Below the pieces are notes generated by a model. It was not told the origin of the DNA and ran no database searches. It saw nothing but the letters and a program-made list of their open reading frames with translations. From assembly GCF_008386315.1 (NCBI RefSeq), contig NZ_CP043808.1, positions 372,001 to 436,000 on the forward strand: DNA of 64,000 nt. Reading direction: 5' to 3'. The number at the start of each line of letters is the position of its first letter. The stretch's first letter is position 1. This document shows, piece after piece, positions 16,762-26,183 of this stretch. This DNA is from Serinicoccus marinus DSM 15273 (lineage in GTDB: Bacteria; Actinomycetota; Actinomycetes; Actinomycetales; Dermatophilaceae). The translations under genes and the position numbers were made by a program.

Positions 16762-19071
16762 ATGTCCCCAGTCGCTGCCGCGAGCGAGGTCTCGCTCTCG
16801 GGTGCCGACACCTCGATCGTCATCGTGGTGCTGTGCATCGCCCTCGTCGCCCTCGTCATGGGGTTCATGTTCCGCCGGGAGGTGCTGGCGACCTCCCCCG
16901 GCTCGGGCTCGATGCAGGAGATCGGCAGCGCCGTCCAGGAGGGCGCGTCGGCCTACCTGGGGCGGCAGTTCCGCACCCTCGCCATCTTCGCGGTCGTCGC
17001 CTTCGTGCTCCTCCTGGCGCTGCCCGCGGACGACATGATGATCCGGATCGGCCGGTCCGTCGCCTTCCTCTTCGGCGCCGGCTTCTCGGCCTTCATCGGC
17101 TGGCTCGGCATGAACCTCGCGACCGCCGCGAACATGCGGGTCGCCGAGGCGGCGCGCACCACGGGCCGGGACGACGGCATGCGGATCGCCTTCCGCACCG
17201 GAGGCACCGTCGGGATGGCCACCGTCGGCCTGGGCCTGCTCGGCGCGGCGGTCGTCGTGCTCGTCTACCAGGGCGACGCCGCCAAGGTGCTCGAGGGCTT
17301 CGGCTTCGGCGCGGCCCTGCTCGCGATGTTCATGCGCGTCGGCGGCGGCATCTTCACCAAGGCGGCCGACGTCGGCGCCGACCTCGTCGGCAAGGTCGAG
17401 GCCGGCATCCCCGAGGACGACCCCCGCAACGCGGCCACCATCGCCGACAACGTGGGTGACAACGTCGGGGACTGCGCGGGCATGGCGGCCGACCTCTTCG
17501 AGTCGTATGCCGTCACCCTCGTGGCGGCGCTCATCCTCGGCACCGCCGCGCTCGGCGCCGAGGGTGGCCTCGTCTTCCCGCTGGTCATCCCGGCCATCGG
17601 CGTCATCACCGCGATCATCGGCGTCTTCATCACCAAGGCCCGGGCCGGGGAGAACGGCCTGCAGGCCATCGACCGCAGCTTCTACATCTCCGCGGCCATC
17701 GCGGCCGTCGCCTCGGTCGTCGCGGCCTTCGTCTTCCTGCCGGCATCGCTGGACGTCACCGGCGGGTTCGCGCTGCAGGACGGGTCGGCCGGCGGGGAGC
17801 AGATCAACGCCGCCGTGGGCGGGGCCGCCTCCGTCGTCATCGGCATCGTGCTGGCCGCCTTCATCCTCTGGCTGACCGGCTACTTCACCGGCACCGAGAC
17901 CAAGCCCACCAACGACGTGGCGCGCACCTCGCTCACCGGCCCGGCCACCGTCGTGCTCTCCGGCATCGGGGTCGGCCTGGAGTCCGCGGTCTACACCGCG
18001 GTCACCATCGCGGCGGCGATCTTCGCGATCTTCACCCTCGGCGGCGGCTCGCTCATCGTCTCGCTCTTCTTCGTGGCGCTCGCCGGGTGCGGGCTGCTCA
18101 CGACGGTCGGCGTCATCGTGGCGATGGACACCTTCGGCCCCGTCTCCGACAACGCCCAGGGCATCGCCGAGATGTCGGGCGACGTCGATGGCGAGGCGGC
18201 CCAGATCCTCACCGAGCTGGACGCGGTCGGCAACACGACCAAGGCGATCACCAAGGGCATCGCGATCGCGACCGCGGTGCTCGCGGCCACGGCGCTCTTC
18301 GGCTCCTACCTGGACGCCATCCTGCAGGCGCTGGAGACTGCCGGCGACGCCAGCGGCGAGGTGCTCCAGTCCTTCCTCGTCTTCGACCCGCGCGCGCTGG
18401 TGGGCGTCCTCATCGGCGGCGCCGTCGTCTTCCTCTTCTCCGGCCTGGCGATCAACGCCGTCACCCGGGCCGCGGGCGCCATCGTCTTCGAGGTCCGTCG
18501 GCAGTTCCGGGAGAAGCCGGGGATCATGGACTACAGCGAGAAGCCCGACTATGCCCGCGTCGTCGACATCTGCACCCGCGACTCGCTGCGTGAGCTGGCC
18601 ACCCCGGGCCTGCTCGCGGTCTTCGCCCCGATCGCCGTCGGCTTCGGCCTGGGCGTTGGCGCCCTGGCTGGTTACCTGGCCGGCGCGATCGGCACCGGCG
18701 TGTTGATGGCCGTCTTCCTCGCCAACGCCGGTGGGGCCTGGGACAACGCCAAGAAGATCGTCGAGGACGGCAAGTACGGCGGCAAGGGCACCCCGGCACA
18801 CGAGGCCACCGTCATCGGTGACACGGTCGGCGACCCCTTCAAGGACACCGCCGGCCCGGCCATCAACCCCCTGCTCAAGGTGATGAACCTGGTCGCCCTG
18901 CTGATCGCCCCGGCGATCATCGGCCTCACCTACGGCGACGGCGCCAACGACCTGGTCCGCTGGGGCATCGCGCTCGTCGCGATGGCCGTGATCGTGGGGG
19001 CCGTGATGGTCTCCAAGCGGCGCGACATCGCCATCGGCGAGAGCGAGCCGGCACGGGCGGTGGAGAGCTGA
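16762..19071 (+). CDS. hppA: K+-independent membrane H+-translocating pyrophosphatase
   Basis: Integral membrane pyrophosphatase, 769 residues with about 16 helices, coupling PPi hydrolysis to proton export. The active-site loops are present: [21 protein letters not shown] and [20 protein letters not shown]. The diagnostic segment [10 protein letters not shown] (residues 490-499) has Lys494 and Thr497, the pattern of K+-independent enzymes; K+-dependent ones have Ala and Gly/Ala there. The window also encodes soluble PPase (ppa, 39155-39673), so the cell can both conserve and dissipate PPi energy. The operator-like palindrome at 16671-16690 lies upstream. Confidence 0.95.
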   Translation: MSPVAAASEVSLSGADTSIVIVVLCIALVALVMGFMFRREVLATSPGSGSMQEIGSAVQEGASAYLGRQFRTLAIFAVVAFVLLLALPADDMMIRIGRSVAFLFGAGFSAFIGWLGMNLATAANMRVAEAARTTGRDDGMRIAFRTGGTVGMATVGLGLLGAAVVVLVYQGDAAKVLEGFGFGAALLAMFMRVGGGIFTKAADVGADLVGKVEAGIPEDDPRNAATIADNVGDNVGDCAGMAADLFESYAVTLVAALILGTAALGAEGGLVFPLVIPAIGVITAIIGVFITKARAGENGLQAIDRSFYISAAIAAVASVVAAFVFLPASLDVTGGFALQDGSAGGEQINAAVGGAASVVIGIVLAAFILWLTGYFTGTETKPTNDVARTSLTGPATVVLSGIGVGLESAVYTAVTIAAAIFAIFTLGGGSLIVSLFFVALAGCGLLTTVGVIVAMDTFGPVSDNAQGIAEMSGDVDGEAAQILTELDAVGNTTKAITKGIAIATAVLAATALFGSYLDAILQALETAGDASGEVLQSFLVFDPRALVGVLIGGAVVFLFSGLAINAVTRAAGAIVFEVRRQFREKPGIMDYSEKPDYARVVDICTRDSLRELATPGLLAVFAPIAVGFGLGVGALAGYLAGAIGTGVLMAVFLANAGGAWDNAKKIVEDGKYGGKGTPAHEATVIGDTVGDPFKDTAGPAINPLLKVMNLVALLIAPAIIGLTYGDGANDLVRWGIALVAMAVIVGAVMVSKRRDIAIGESEPARAVES

Positions 19072-20576
19072 GCCTCCCGCCGCCGGGGAGCGGTGACGGC
19101 GCGGCGCTCGCCGACCTGCGGGCCGACCTGGAGGCCGCCGACTACACCGTCGACCGGCTCGCGCAGGTGCTGGGGCCGGTGGCCGTGGCGGCGCTGCACC
19201 GGGAGCAGCCGTTGCCCGCGCTGCGGGCCACCGAGGGGTCCGAGGACCCGGTGGCCGTGCTGTGCCGGCTGTTCGCCCTGGGCGCTCGCGTCGCGGCTCG
19301 CGAGCTGGACCGCGCCCTGCCCCGGACCGGTGCCTCGGGACTGCTGGCCCTCCGGTTGGTGGCGCGGCACCAGGACGGCTCGGACCTGGTCGCCGCCTGC
19401 GACCTGCGTCCCTACGCGACCGAGCAGGAGCGGTGGTGGGTGGTCTCGGACCGCTCCGAGATGGCGACCGGCGGTCCGCTCCCGACCGACCACGTCCTCG
19501 GGATCGGCGGTGCCTCGACCACCCTGTCGAGCTGGACCCCACGCCCCCGGGTCGAGCGCGCGCTCGACATCGGCACCGGCAGCGGCGTCCAGGTGCTGCA
19601 CCTGGCCGGGCACGCGGCATACCTCGTCGCGACCGACCTCTCGGAGCGGGCGCTGTGCTTCGCCCGCTTCACCCTCGACCTCAACGGGGTCGACGCGGAC
19701 CTGCGCCCCGGCAGCCTGCTGGACCCGGTCGCCGACGAGCAGTTCGACCTCGTCGTGAGCAACCCGCCCTTCGTCGTCACCCCGCGCGACCCGGACGTGC
19801 CGGTCTACGAGTACCGCGACGGCGGGCAGGCCGGGGACGCGCTGGTGGCCGGGCTGGTGCGGGACCTGGCCGCACACCTGCGTCCCGGGGGGATCGGACA
19901 GCTCCTGGCCAACTGGGAGCTGGGGCCGCAGGAGGCATGGACCGACCACGTCGGGGCGTGGTTCGACGGGACCGGGCTGGACGCGTGGGTGGTGCAGCGC
20001 GAGGAGCAGGACGTGGCCGACTACGCCGAGACCTGGATCCGCGACGGTGGGCACCAGCCGGGCACAGCCGACTTCGACGCGATGTATGCCGCGTGGCTCG
20101 ACGACTTCGCGCACCGGGGCGTGGAGCGGCTGGGTTTCGGGGTGGTCACCGTGCAGCGTCCGCTCACCGGGCGCGAGTCGTGGACCGACCTCATGGACGT
20201 GCGCACCCCGGTCGCCAGCCCGATGGGGCCGGCCGTGCTGGCCGGTCTGCGTGCCAGGACGTGGCTGGCCGAGCACGACGACGACGCGCTCCTGGACACC
20301 GCCTGGCAGGTGGCGCCGGACGTCACCGAGGAGCGGATCGGCGTGCCCGGTGGCGACGACCCGCAGGTCATCCAGGTGCGTCAGGGCGACGGGCTGCGCC
20401 GGACCGTGCGGCTCGACACGCTCGGGGCCGGCCTCGTCGGTGCCTGCGACGGGGAGCTGACCGCCCGACAGCTGTGTGCTGGTCTCGCGGTGCTCACCGA
20501 GCAGGAGCCCGGCACGATCCACACCGCGGTGCTGCCGACCCTGCGTGACCTGGTCAGGGACGGCCTGCTGCGCTGA
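19068..20576 (+). CDS. SAM-dependent methyltransferase with NPPF motif (PrmC/TaqI-like class)
   Basis: About 500 residues. Motif I is ALDIGTGSGVQVL and motif IV is VVSNPPF, the signature of N-methyltransferases acting on amide or ring amino groups (PrmC-like or DNA/RNA-adenine type). The C-terminal part (ELTARQLCAGLAVL) resembles a winged-helix module. The first ATG/GTG in frame is the GTG at 19167, but coding sequence clearly extends upstream (LADLRADLEAADYTVDRL), which matches homologues. The likely start is a CTG at 19068 overlapping the hppA stop codon (CTGA), i.e. translational coupling. Substrate unknown. Confidence 0.72.
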   Translation: MSLPPPGSGDGAALADLRADLEAADYTVDRLAQVLGPVAVAALHREQPLPALRATEGSEDPVAVLCRLFALGARVAARELDRALPRTGASGLLALRLVARHQDGSDLVAACDLRPYATEQERWWVVSDRSEMATGGPLPTDHVLGIGGASTTLSSWTPRPRVERALDIGTGSGVQVLHLAGHAAYLVATDLSERALCFARFTLDLNGVDADLRPGSLLDPVADEQFDLVVSNPPFVVTPRDPDVPVYEYRDGGQAGDALVAGLVRDLAAHLRPGGIGQLLANWELGPQEAWTDHVGAWFDGTGLDAWVVQREEQDVADYAETWIRDGGHQPGTADFDAMYAAWLDDFAHRGVERLGFGVVTVQRPLTGRESWTDLMDVRTPVASPMGPAVLAGLRARTWLAEHDDDALLDTAWQVAPDVTEERIGVPGGDDPQVIQVRQGDGLRRTVRLDTLGAGLVGACDGELTARQLCAGLAVLTEQEPGTIHTAVLPTLRDLVRDGLLR

Positions 20577-20582
20577 GGGAGA

Positions 20583-21329
20583 TCAGCGCGCCTGGCCGAA
20601 GCGGTAGGCCGAGCGGGCGATGAAGAACTGCCGGCCCAGCTCGGAGCTGCGGCAGGTCACCCCGTCCTCGCTGGACTGGCAGGAGGCGCCCTCGACGGCG
20701 AGCGTCCGGCCGTACTCCAGCACCGCGGCGTCGGTGTCCTCCACGCCGGTGGTCGGCGCGCCCACCTCGTCGGCCCACCACCCGCCGGCGACGGCACCGG
20801 CGGCGGGGGCCAGCGGCTCGGGCGGGCAGGTCCAGACCCCGCCGGCGTCGGTGAGCACCATGGCGTCGGCCGAGGCGATGTCGCAGTCCCCGAGGCTGTC
20901 GTCGACGAGGTGCTCGGCGTTGGCGTCGTAGGTCTTGTCCAGCAGCTGACAGGTGGCGCTCGGGCCGTTGAGCACGCAGGCGATGTTGCCGCTGGGCGTC
21001 ACGAAGGCGGCGCTGTCGCCCTGCACGGTGATCGTCCCGCCGTCCTCGCTGACGCTGCGGTCCCCGGCCGCAGGCTGGATGTCGGCCGGCTCCGTGGGCG
21101 GCGGTGCCGGCTCGGCCTCCTCCTCGCTCTCGCCGGAGGCCTCACCCTCGGCGGCGTCGTCGGTCTGGTCCTCAGATCCCGACCCCTGAGCACCCTCCTG
21201 CTCGCCCTGGGTGCTCGCCCCGCCGTCGCGCGTGTCCTGCCCGCCGTCCTCGCCGTCGCACCCGGTGAGCAGCACCGCCGCGACCGCCAGCGCCGCAGCG
21301 CCGGGGCGCAGCCGCCGTGCACCGTGCAT
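20583..21329 (-). CDS. Secreted lipoprotein, DUF6636-like
   Basis: Predicted lipoprotein of 248 residues. The N-terminus is MHGARRLRPGAAALAVAAVLLTGC, with LLTGC as lipobox. A long Glu/Gly/Ser-rich linker (about residues 25-85) leads to a Cys-containing domain with SPSGN-like VTPSGNIACVLNG and CQLLDKTY, seen in the DUF6636 family of extracellular proteins. Function unknown. The ATG at 21329 is chosen because GGAGGACAGGT lies directly in front; an in-frame codon at 21362 would add a non-signal extension. It is convergent with the methyltransferase gene and divergent from topA. Confidence 0.72.
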   Translation of the reverse strand: MHGARRLRPGAAALAVAAVLLTGCDGEDGGQDTRDGGASTQGEQEGAQGSGSEDQTDDAAEGEASGESEEEAEPAPPPTEPADIQPAAGDRSVSEDGGTITVQGDSAAFVTPSGNIACVLNGPSATCQLLDKTYDANAEHLVDDSLGDCDIASADAMVLTDAGGVWTCPPEPLAPAAGAVAGGWWADEVGAPTTGVEDTDAAVLEYGRTLAVEGASCQSSEDGVTCRSSELGRQFFIARSAYRFGQAR

Positions 21330-21469
21330 ACCTGTCCTCCGCGTCGAGCCGCGAGCCGTCATGAGAAGTCAGCGTAGCCGTTGGCGGTGCATGCGTTACG
21401 GTGCTGCCCGAGGTCCCCGTGTCGGGCGTCGCGACGAATCCGCGGCACACGGGGCGAAGGAGCGCACGC

Positions 21470-24172
21470 GTGGCACCAGGCAGCAAGCTCGTCATCGTCG
21501 AGTCGCCGGCGAAGGCGCAGAAGATCGGGGAGTACCTCGGCACGGACTTCCGGGTGGACGCGAGCGTCGGCCACATCCGAGACCTGCCCAATCCCTCCGA
21601 GCTCCCCGCCGACATGAAGAAGGGTCCCTACGGCAGGTTCGCCATCGCCGTCGAGGACGGCTTCGACCCCTACTACGTCGTGGACGGCGACAAGAAGAAA
21701 AAGGTCACCGAGCTGAGGCGTGCGCTCAAGGACGCCGACGAGCTCTTCCTCGCGACCGACGAGGACCGCGAGGGGGAGGCCATCGCGTGGCACCTGCTCG
21801 AGGTGCTCAAGCCCAAGGTGCCGGTGCGGCGGATGGTCTTCCACGAGATCACCAAGGAGGCCATCCAGCGCGCCGTCAACGACACCCGCGAGCTGGACAC
21901 CGACCTCGTCGACGCCCAGGAGAGCCGGCGCATCCTGGACCGGCTCTACGGCTACGAGGTGTCGCCTGTCCTCTGGCGCAAGGTCAAGCAGGGACTCTCC
22001 GCCGGCCGCGTGCAGTCGGTCGCCACCCGGCTCGTCGTCGAGCGTGAGCGGGAGCGGATGGCCTTCAAGGTCGCCTCCTACTGGGACGTCGAGGGGGAGT
22101 TCGCCCCGGGCGGCAACAGCGGCCAGGGCTTCGAGGCCAAGCTCACCGGCGTCGACGGCTCCAAGGTCGCCAGCGGCCGCGACTTCGCCGACGACGGCAC
22201 GCTCAAGACGAAGAACGCCGTGCAGCTCGACGCGGCGTCGGCCGAGGCGATCGCCGCCGGCACCCGCGAGGCCGACGTCGTCGTGCGCGAGGTCTCGGAG
22301 AAGCCCTACACCCGCCGTCCGTCCGCGCCGTTCACCACCTCCACGCTGCAGCAGGAGGCCTCGCGCAAGCTGCGGATGAACAGCCAGAGCACGATGCGCA
22401 CCGCGCAGCGGCTCTACGAGAACGGCTACATCACCTACATGCGCACCGACTCGACCAACCTGTCGAGCCAGGCGGTCAGCGCCGCTCGGAGCCAGGCGCG
22501 CGACATGTACGGCGCCGACTTCGTGCCGGAGAGCCCGCGGGTCTACGGCAAGAAGTCCAAGAACGCGCAGGAGGCGCACGAGGCGATCCGGCCCGCCGGT
22601 GACTCCTTCCGCACCCCGGCCCAGGTCGCGGGGGAGATCCGCGGCGGGGAGTACGCCCTCTACGAGCTCATCTGGAAGCGCACCGTCGCCTCCCAGATGG
22701 CCGACGCCAAGGGGTCGACCGCCAGCGTCAAGCTCACCGCCACCCTGCCGGAGGGCACGAGCGCCGGCGGCACGGCATACTCCAGCGCGGAGTTCTCCGC
22801 CTCCGGGACGGTCATCACCTTCCGCGGGTTCCTCGCGGCCTACGAGGAGGGCCGCGACGAGAGCCGCTACGGCGAGGACAGCGCGATGGGTATGCGCCTG
22901 CCGAAACTGAGCGAGGGGGTCGCGCTGGAGACGCTGCGCGCCGAGGCGCAGGGGCACCAGACCAGCCCGCCGGCGCGCTACACCGAGGCGACCCTGGTCA
23001 AGGCGCTGGAGGAGCGCGGCATCGGCCGCCCGTCCACGTATGCCGCGACCGTCGGCACCATCCAGGACCGCGGCTACGTGCACAGCCGGGGGTCGGCGCT
23101 GGTCCCGACCTGGCTCGCCTTCGCCGTGACCCAGCTGCTGGAGCAGCACTTCCCGCGGCTCGTGGACTACGACTTCACGGCCTCGATGGAGACCGACCTG
23201 GACCGGATCGCGAACGGCGAGGAGCAGCGCGTCGCCTGGCTCCAGCGCTTCTACTTCGGTGACCAGGCGACCTCCACCGAGGGCCTGCGCGACCTCGTGG
23301 CCGACCTCGGCGAGATCGACGCCCGCGCGATCTCGGCCGTCACCACGAGCGACGGCACCGTCGTGCGGGTCGGTCGCTACGGTCCCTACGTCGAGCTGCC
23401 CGGCGAGGACGGCGAGACCCCGCGCCGAGCGACCGTGCCCGACGAGATCGCCCCGGACGAGATGACCGCGGCGAAGGCCGAGGAACTGCTCGCGGCTGCC
23501 GCCGACGACGGGCGGGTGCTCGGCACCGACCCGGACACCGGGCGGGAGATCGTCGCGAAGAACGGCCGCTACGGTCCCTACGTCACCGAGGTGATCGAGG
23601 ACGAGGACAGCGGCGACAGCGGCAAGGGCGCGAAGAAGAAGGCCAAGGTCAAGCCGCGCACCGGCTCCCTGTTCCAGGGCATGGACCTCGCGACTATCGA
23701 GCTGGACCAGGCGCTGCGGCTGCTGTCGCTGCCCCGCGTGGTCGGCCAGGACGCGGAGGGTGTCGACATCACCGCGCAGAACGGCCGTTACGGCCCCTAC
23801 CTCAAGAAGGGCACCGACAGCCGCTCGCTGGAGACCGAGGCGCAGATCTTCGACATCACGCTCGAGGAGGCCCTCGCGATCTACGCCCAGCCCAAGCAGC
23901 GCGGCCGGGGTGCGGCCAAGCCGCCGCTGGCCGAGTTCGGCGAGGACCCGGTGTCGAAGAAGAAGGTCGTCGTCAAGGACGGGCGGTTCGGCCCCTACGT
24001 CACCGACGGGGAGACCAACGCCACGCTGCGCCGCGGCGACGACCCCGAGACGCTCACCGAGGAGCGGGCCTTCGAGCTCATCGCCGAGAAGCGATCCAAG
24101 GGGCCGACCACCCGCAAGAAGACCACCCGCAAGGCGCCGGCGAAGAAGAAGGCCCCGGCGAAGAAGTCCTGA
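21470..24172 (+). CDS. topA: DNA topoisomerase I
   Basis: Type IA topoisomerase of about 900 residues relaxing negative supercoils. The Toprim motifs are KLVIVESPAKA and FLATDEDREGEA; the active-site Tyr is in ENGYITYMRTDSTNLS. The C-terminal third has repeated GRYGPY/GRFGPY (Topo_C) modules and ends in a Lys-rich tail (RKKTTRKAPAKKKAPAKKS), both typical of actinobacterial TopA. The GTG at 21470 follows GAAGGAG by 8 bases; the frame is open further upstream, but the enzyme family begins with KLVIVESPAKA. Confidence 0.96.
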   Translation: MAPGSKLVIVESPAKAQKIGEYLGTDFRVDASVGHIRDLPNPSELPADMKKGPYGRFAIAVEDGFDPYYVVDGDKKKKVTELRRALKDADELFLATDEDREGEAIAWHLLEVLKPKVPVRRMVFHEITKEAIQRAVNDTRELDTDLVDAQESRRILDRLYGYEVSPVLWRKVKQGLSAGRVQSVATRLVVERERERMAFKVASYWDVEGEFAPGGNSGQGFEAKLTGVDGSKVASGRDFADDGTLKTKNAVQLDAASAEAIAAGTREADVVVREVSEKPYTRRPSAPFTTSTLQQEASRKLRMNSQSTMRTAQRLYENGYITYMRTDSTNLSSQAVSAARSQARDMYGADFVPESPRVYGKKSKNAQEAHEAIRPAGDSFRTPAQVAGEIRGGEYALYELIWKRTVASQMADAKGSTASVKLTATLPEGTSAGGTAYSSAEFSASGTVITFRGFLAAYEEGRDESRYGEDSAMGMRLPKLSEGVALETLRAEAQGHQTSPPARYTEATLVKALEERGIGRPSTYAATVGTIQDRGYVHSRGSALVPTWLAFAVTQLLEQHFPRLVDYDFTASMETDLDRIANGEEQRVAWLQRFYFGDQATSTEGLRDLVADLGEIDARAISAVTTSDGTVVRVGRYGPYVELPGEDGETPRRATVPDEIAPDEMTAAKAEELLAAAADDGRVLGTDPDTGREIVAKNGRYGPYVTEVIEDEDSGDSGKGAKKKAKVKPRTGSLFQGMDLATIELDQALRLLSLPRVVGQDAEGVDITAQNGRYGPYLKKGTDSRSLETEAQIFDITLEEALAIYAQPKQRGRGAAKPPLAEFGEDPVSKKKVVVKDGRFGPYVTDGETNATLRRGDDPETLTEERAFELIAEKRSKGPTTRKKTTRKAPAKKKAPAKKS

Positions 24173-24200
24173 GGGTGGGCGCACCCGGCCCCCGGGCTCG

Positions 24201-25406
24201 TCAGCGGGAGGCCGTCTCCATCTCGCGCGGGGCCAGGCGTGCCTCGAGCAGCGCCTGGTCCAGGTCCGCGATGAGGTCCTCGGGCGCCTCCAGGCCCACG
24301 GACAGCCGGAGTATGCCGGCGCCCGGCTTGGCCTCGTCGGCCACCGGGCGGTGGGTCAGGGCGGCCGGGTGCTGGATGAGCGAGTCCACCCCGCCGAGCG
24401 AGACCGCGTGCGTGATGAGCCGGCAGGAGCCCGCCACCGCGGCCGCGGCCTCGTAGCTCCCGAGGTCGAACGCCAGCACCGCACCGGGCCCGGCCATCTG
24501 GCGGCCGATCAACCGGGTCGGGTCGCCGTCGGAGCCGGGGTAGAAGACCTGCTCGACGCCCGGGTTTCCCCGCAGCCACCGGACGAGGACCTGGGCGCCC
24601 TCCTGCTGGGCCCGCACCCGCAGGGGCAGGGTCTGCAGACCGCGGTGGGCGAGATAGGCCGACAGCGGGTGGAGCACGGCGCCGGTCACGGCGCGCACCG
24701 GGCGGATGCGCTGCGCCCAGGCCTCGGACGTGACCACGGCCCCCGCCAGCACGTCTCCGTGCCCGGCGAGGAACTTCGTCACCGAGTGCATGACCAGCGT
24801 CGCGCCGAGCTCGAGCGGGCGCTGCAGCACCGGTGTCGCGAAGGTGTTGTCGACCAGCACCGGCACGTCGCCGGCGGCGGCGACGACGGCCTGCAGGTCG
24901 ACGAGGTCGAGGGTGGGGTTGGCCGGGGTCTCCACGACGACCAGCCCGGTGTCCGGCTCGAGCGCGGCAGCCACCCCGTCCGCGTCCGTCCACGTGACGC
25001 GGGTGCCGAGCAGGCCCGTGGCCAACAGGTGGTCCGAACCGCCGTAGAGCGGGCGGACCGCGACGACGTGCGGGGTCCCGGCGCCGACGCAGGCGAGCAG
25101 GACGGCGCTCAGGGTCGCCATGCCGGAGGCGAAGGCGATGCCGGCCTCGCCCCCCTCGAGCTCGGCCAGCGCGTCCTCGAAGCGCGCCACCCCGGGGCTC
25201 CAGAGCCGCTGGTAGACCGCTGACTGCCCCTCGAGCCGCTGGCCCCCGCCGGCCATCTGGTCGTAGGCCTCGCCACCGCTCTCGACGTCCGGCAGGGGGT
25301 AGGTGCTGGACAGGTCGATCGGGGGCACGTGCACGCCGAGGGCGGTGAGGTCGGCGCGGCCCGCGTGCACGGCGCGGGTGTCGAGGTCGGGGTGCTGCGG
25401 TGTCAT
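24201..25406 (-). CDS. PLP-dependent trans-sulfuration enzyme (cystathionine gamma-synthase/lyase or methionine gamma-lyase type)
   Basis: A 401-residue fold-type I PLP enzyme of the Cys/Met metabolism family. The PLP-binding Lys is in SVTKFLAGHGD; other family signatures are YQRLWSPG, FASGMATLSAV, VVVETPANPTL and LVDNTFATP. Whether it makes cystathionine, cleaves it, or is a methionine lyase cannot be decided from motifs. Start is the ATG at 25406. It is divergent from the winged-helix regulator at 25575 and convergent with topA. In several actinobacteria a related gene sits next to an Lrp-type regulator; here an Lrp gene lies 6 kb away, past the subtilase gene. Confidence 0.85.
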   Translation of the reverse strand: MTPQHPDLDTRAVHAGRADLTALGVHVPPIDLSSTYPLPDVESGGEAYDQMAGGGQRLEGQSAVYQRLWSPGVARFEDALAELEGGEAGIAFASGMATLSAVLLACVGAGTPHVVAVRPLYGGSDHLLATGLLGTRVTWTDADGVAAALEPDTGLVVVETPANPTLDLVDLQAVVAAAGDVPVLVDNTFATPVLQRPLELGATLVMHSVTKFLAGHGDVLAGAVVTSEAWAQRIRPVRAVTGAVLHPLSAYLAHRGLQTLPLRVRAQQEGAQVLVRWLRGNPGVEQVFYPGSDGDPTRLIGRQMAGPGAVLAFDLGSYEAAAAVAGSCRLITHAVSLGGVDSLIQHPAALTHRPVADEAKPGAGILRLSVGLEAPEDLIADLDQALLEARLAPREMETASR

Positions 25407-25574
25407 GGACCCAGGATGCAGAATCTGCGTGCCCAAATCAAGATCGACGGTGGATCTACGTCAATATTGCTATGAACCGGGGATAACTGCGTGTAGGGAG
25501 GAGATCTGCCGCAGGTCTGGCGGACGAGCGCGCCTGCGCCTAGAGTCAGGTCTCGATCGGCGGAGGGGAAGCGG
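25407..25574. promoter_or_regulatory. Divergent promoter region, AT-rich
   Basis: 168 bases between the trans-sulfuration gene and the winged-helix regulator. It is unusually AT-rich for the window and holds the palindrome CAATATTG (25462-25469) and scattered ATCAAGAT/GGATCTAC runs. It probably contains both promoters and a regulator site; individual boxes cannot be fixed with confidence. Confidence 0.45.
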
Positions 25575-26090
25575 ATGACGGTCTCATCCCGGAGGTCGAC
25601 GGCGGATCGGCCGATGGTGGTCGTGGTCGCCGCGACCCGGCACGAGCGCGAGCGGCTGCTCGCGAGCCTGCCCGGCGACGTCGCCGTGGTGCTGGCCACC
25701 TCCCGCGAGAACGCCGGGGAGCTGCTGCGCTCCGGTGCGGGGGGTGCGGCATACCCGTCGCGAGGGATCGGCGTCGACCTCGACGCCGAGCACCGCACCG
25801 TGGTGTGGGGTGGGCGCGCCCTGCGGCTGACGCCCCTGGAGTTCGAGACCCTGGGTCTGCTCAGCTCGGACCACCAGCACGTCTGGTCGATCGCCGAGCT
25901 GACCCGGGGCGTGTGGGCGACCGGCTACGTCGGCGACGGGGCGCAGGTGCGCTCGGTCATCAAGAGGCTGCGCCGCAAGCTGGCCCTGGCCGGTATGCCC
26001 CTGGAGATCCGGACCGTCCGCGGGGCCGGCTTCCAGGCGGTCTGCACCGTCGCCGACCAGGGCCGCACGCCCGAGCCGATTGCCCCATAA
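25575..26090 (+). CDS. Orphan OmpR-type winged-helix transcriptional regulator
   Basis: Protein of 171 residues. The C-terminal half (about residues 78-160) is an OmpR/PhoB DNA-binding domain: ALRLTPLEFETLGLL, VWSIAELTRGVW, RSVIKRLRRKL and TVRGAGFQAV. The N-terminal half looks like a shortened receiver-like fold but has no recognisable phospho-accepting Asp or Lys, so it is probably not controlled by phosphorylation. No histidine kinase lies nearby. A purine-rich GGAGGGG precedes the ATG. It may regulate the divergent trans-sulfuration enzyme or the subtilase downstream; this is inference. Confidence 0.78.
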   Translation: MTVSSRRSTADRPMVVVVAATRHERERLLASLPGDVAVVLATSRENAGELLRSGAGGAAYPSRGIGVDLDAEHRTVVWGGRALRLTPLEFETLGLLSSDHQHVWSIAELTRGVWATGYVGDGAQVRSVIKRLRRKLALAGMPLEIRTVRGAGFQAVCTVADQGRTPEPIAP

Positions 26091-26183
26091 CTGCCCCGGT
26101 CCGCCCGTTGTCGCCGGCCGCGACACTCCCTAGTCTCAGCACCACCCACAGGGGTGAGCAGTGCTGACCGGGAGGCGGACGAC

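Noticed and set aside
16687..19620. Long open frame on the minus strand (977 codons) opposite hppA
   Set aside because: It is a GC-rich shadow of hppA: His/Arg/Asp/Gly-rich, no recognisable domain, and the plus strand is clearly coding.
21359..24184. Long open frame on the minus strand opposite topA
   Set aside because: Shadow of topA with biased composition and no domain; high third-position GC keeps antisense frames open.
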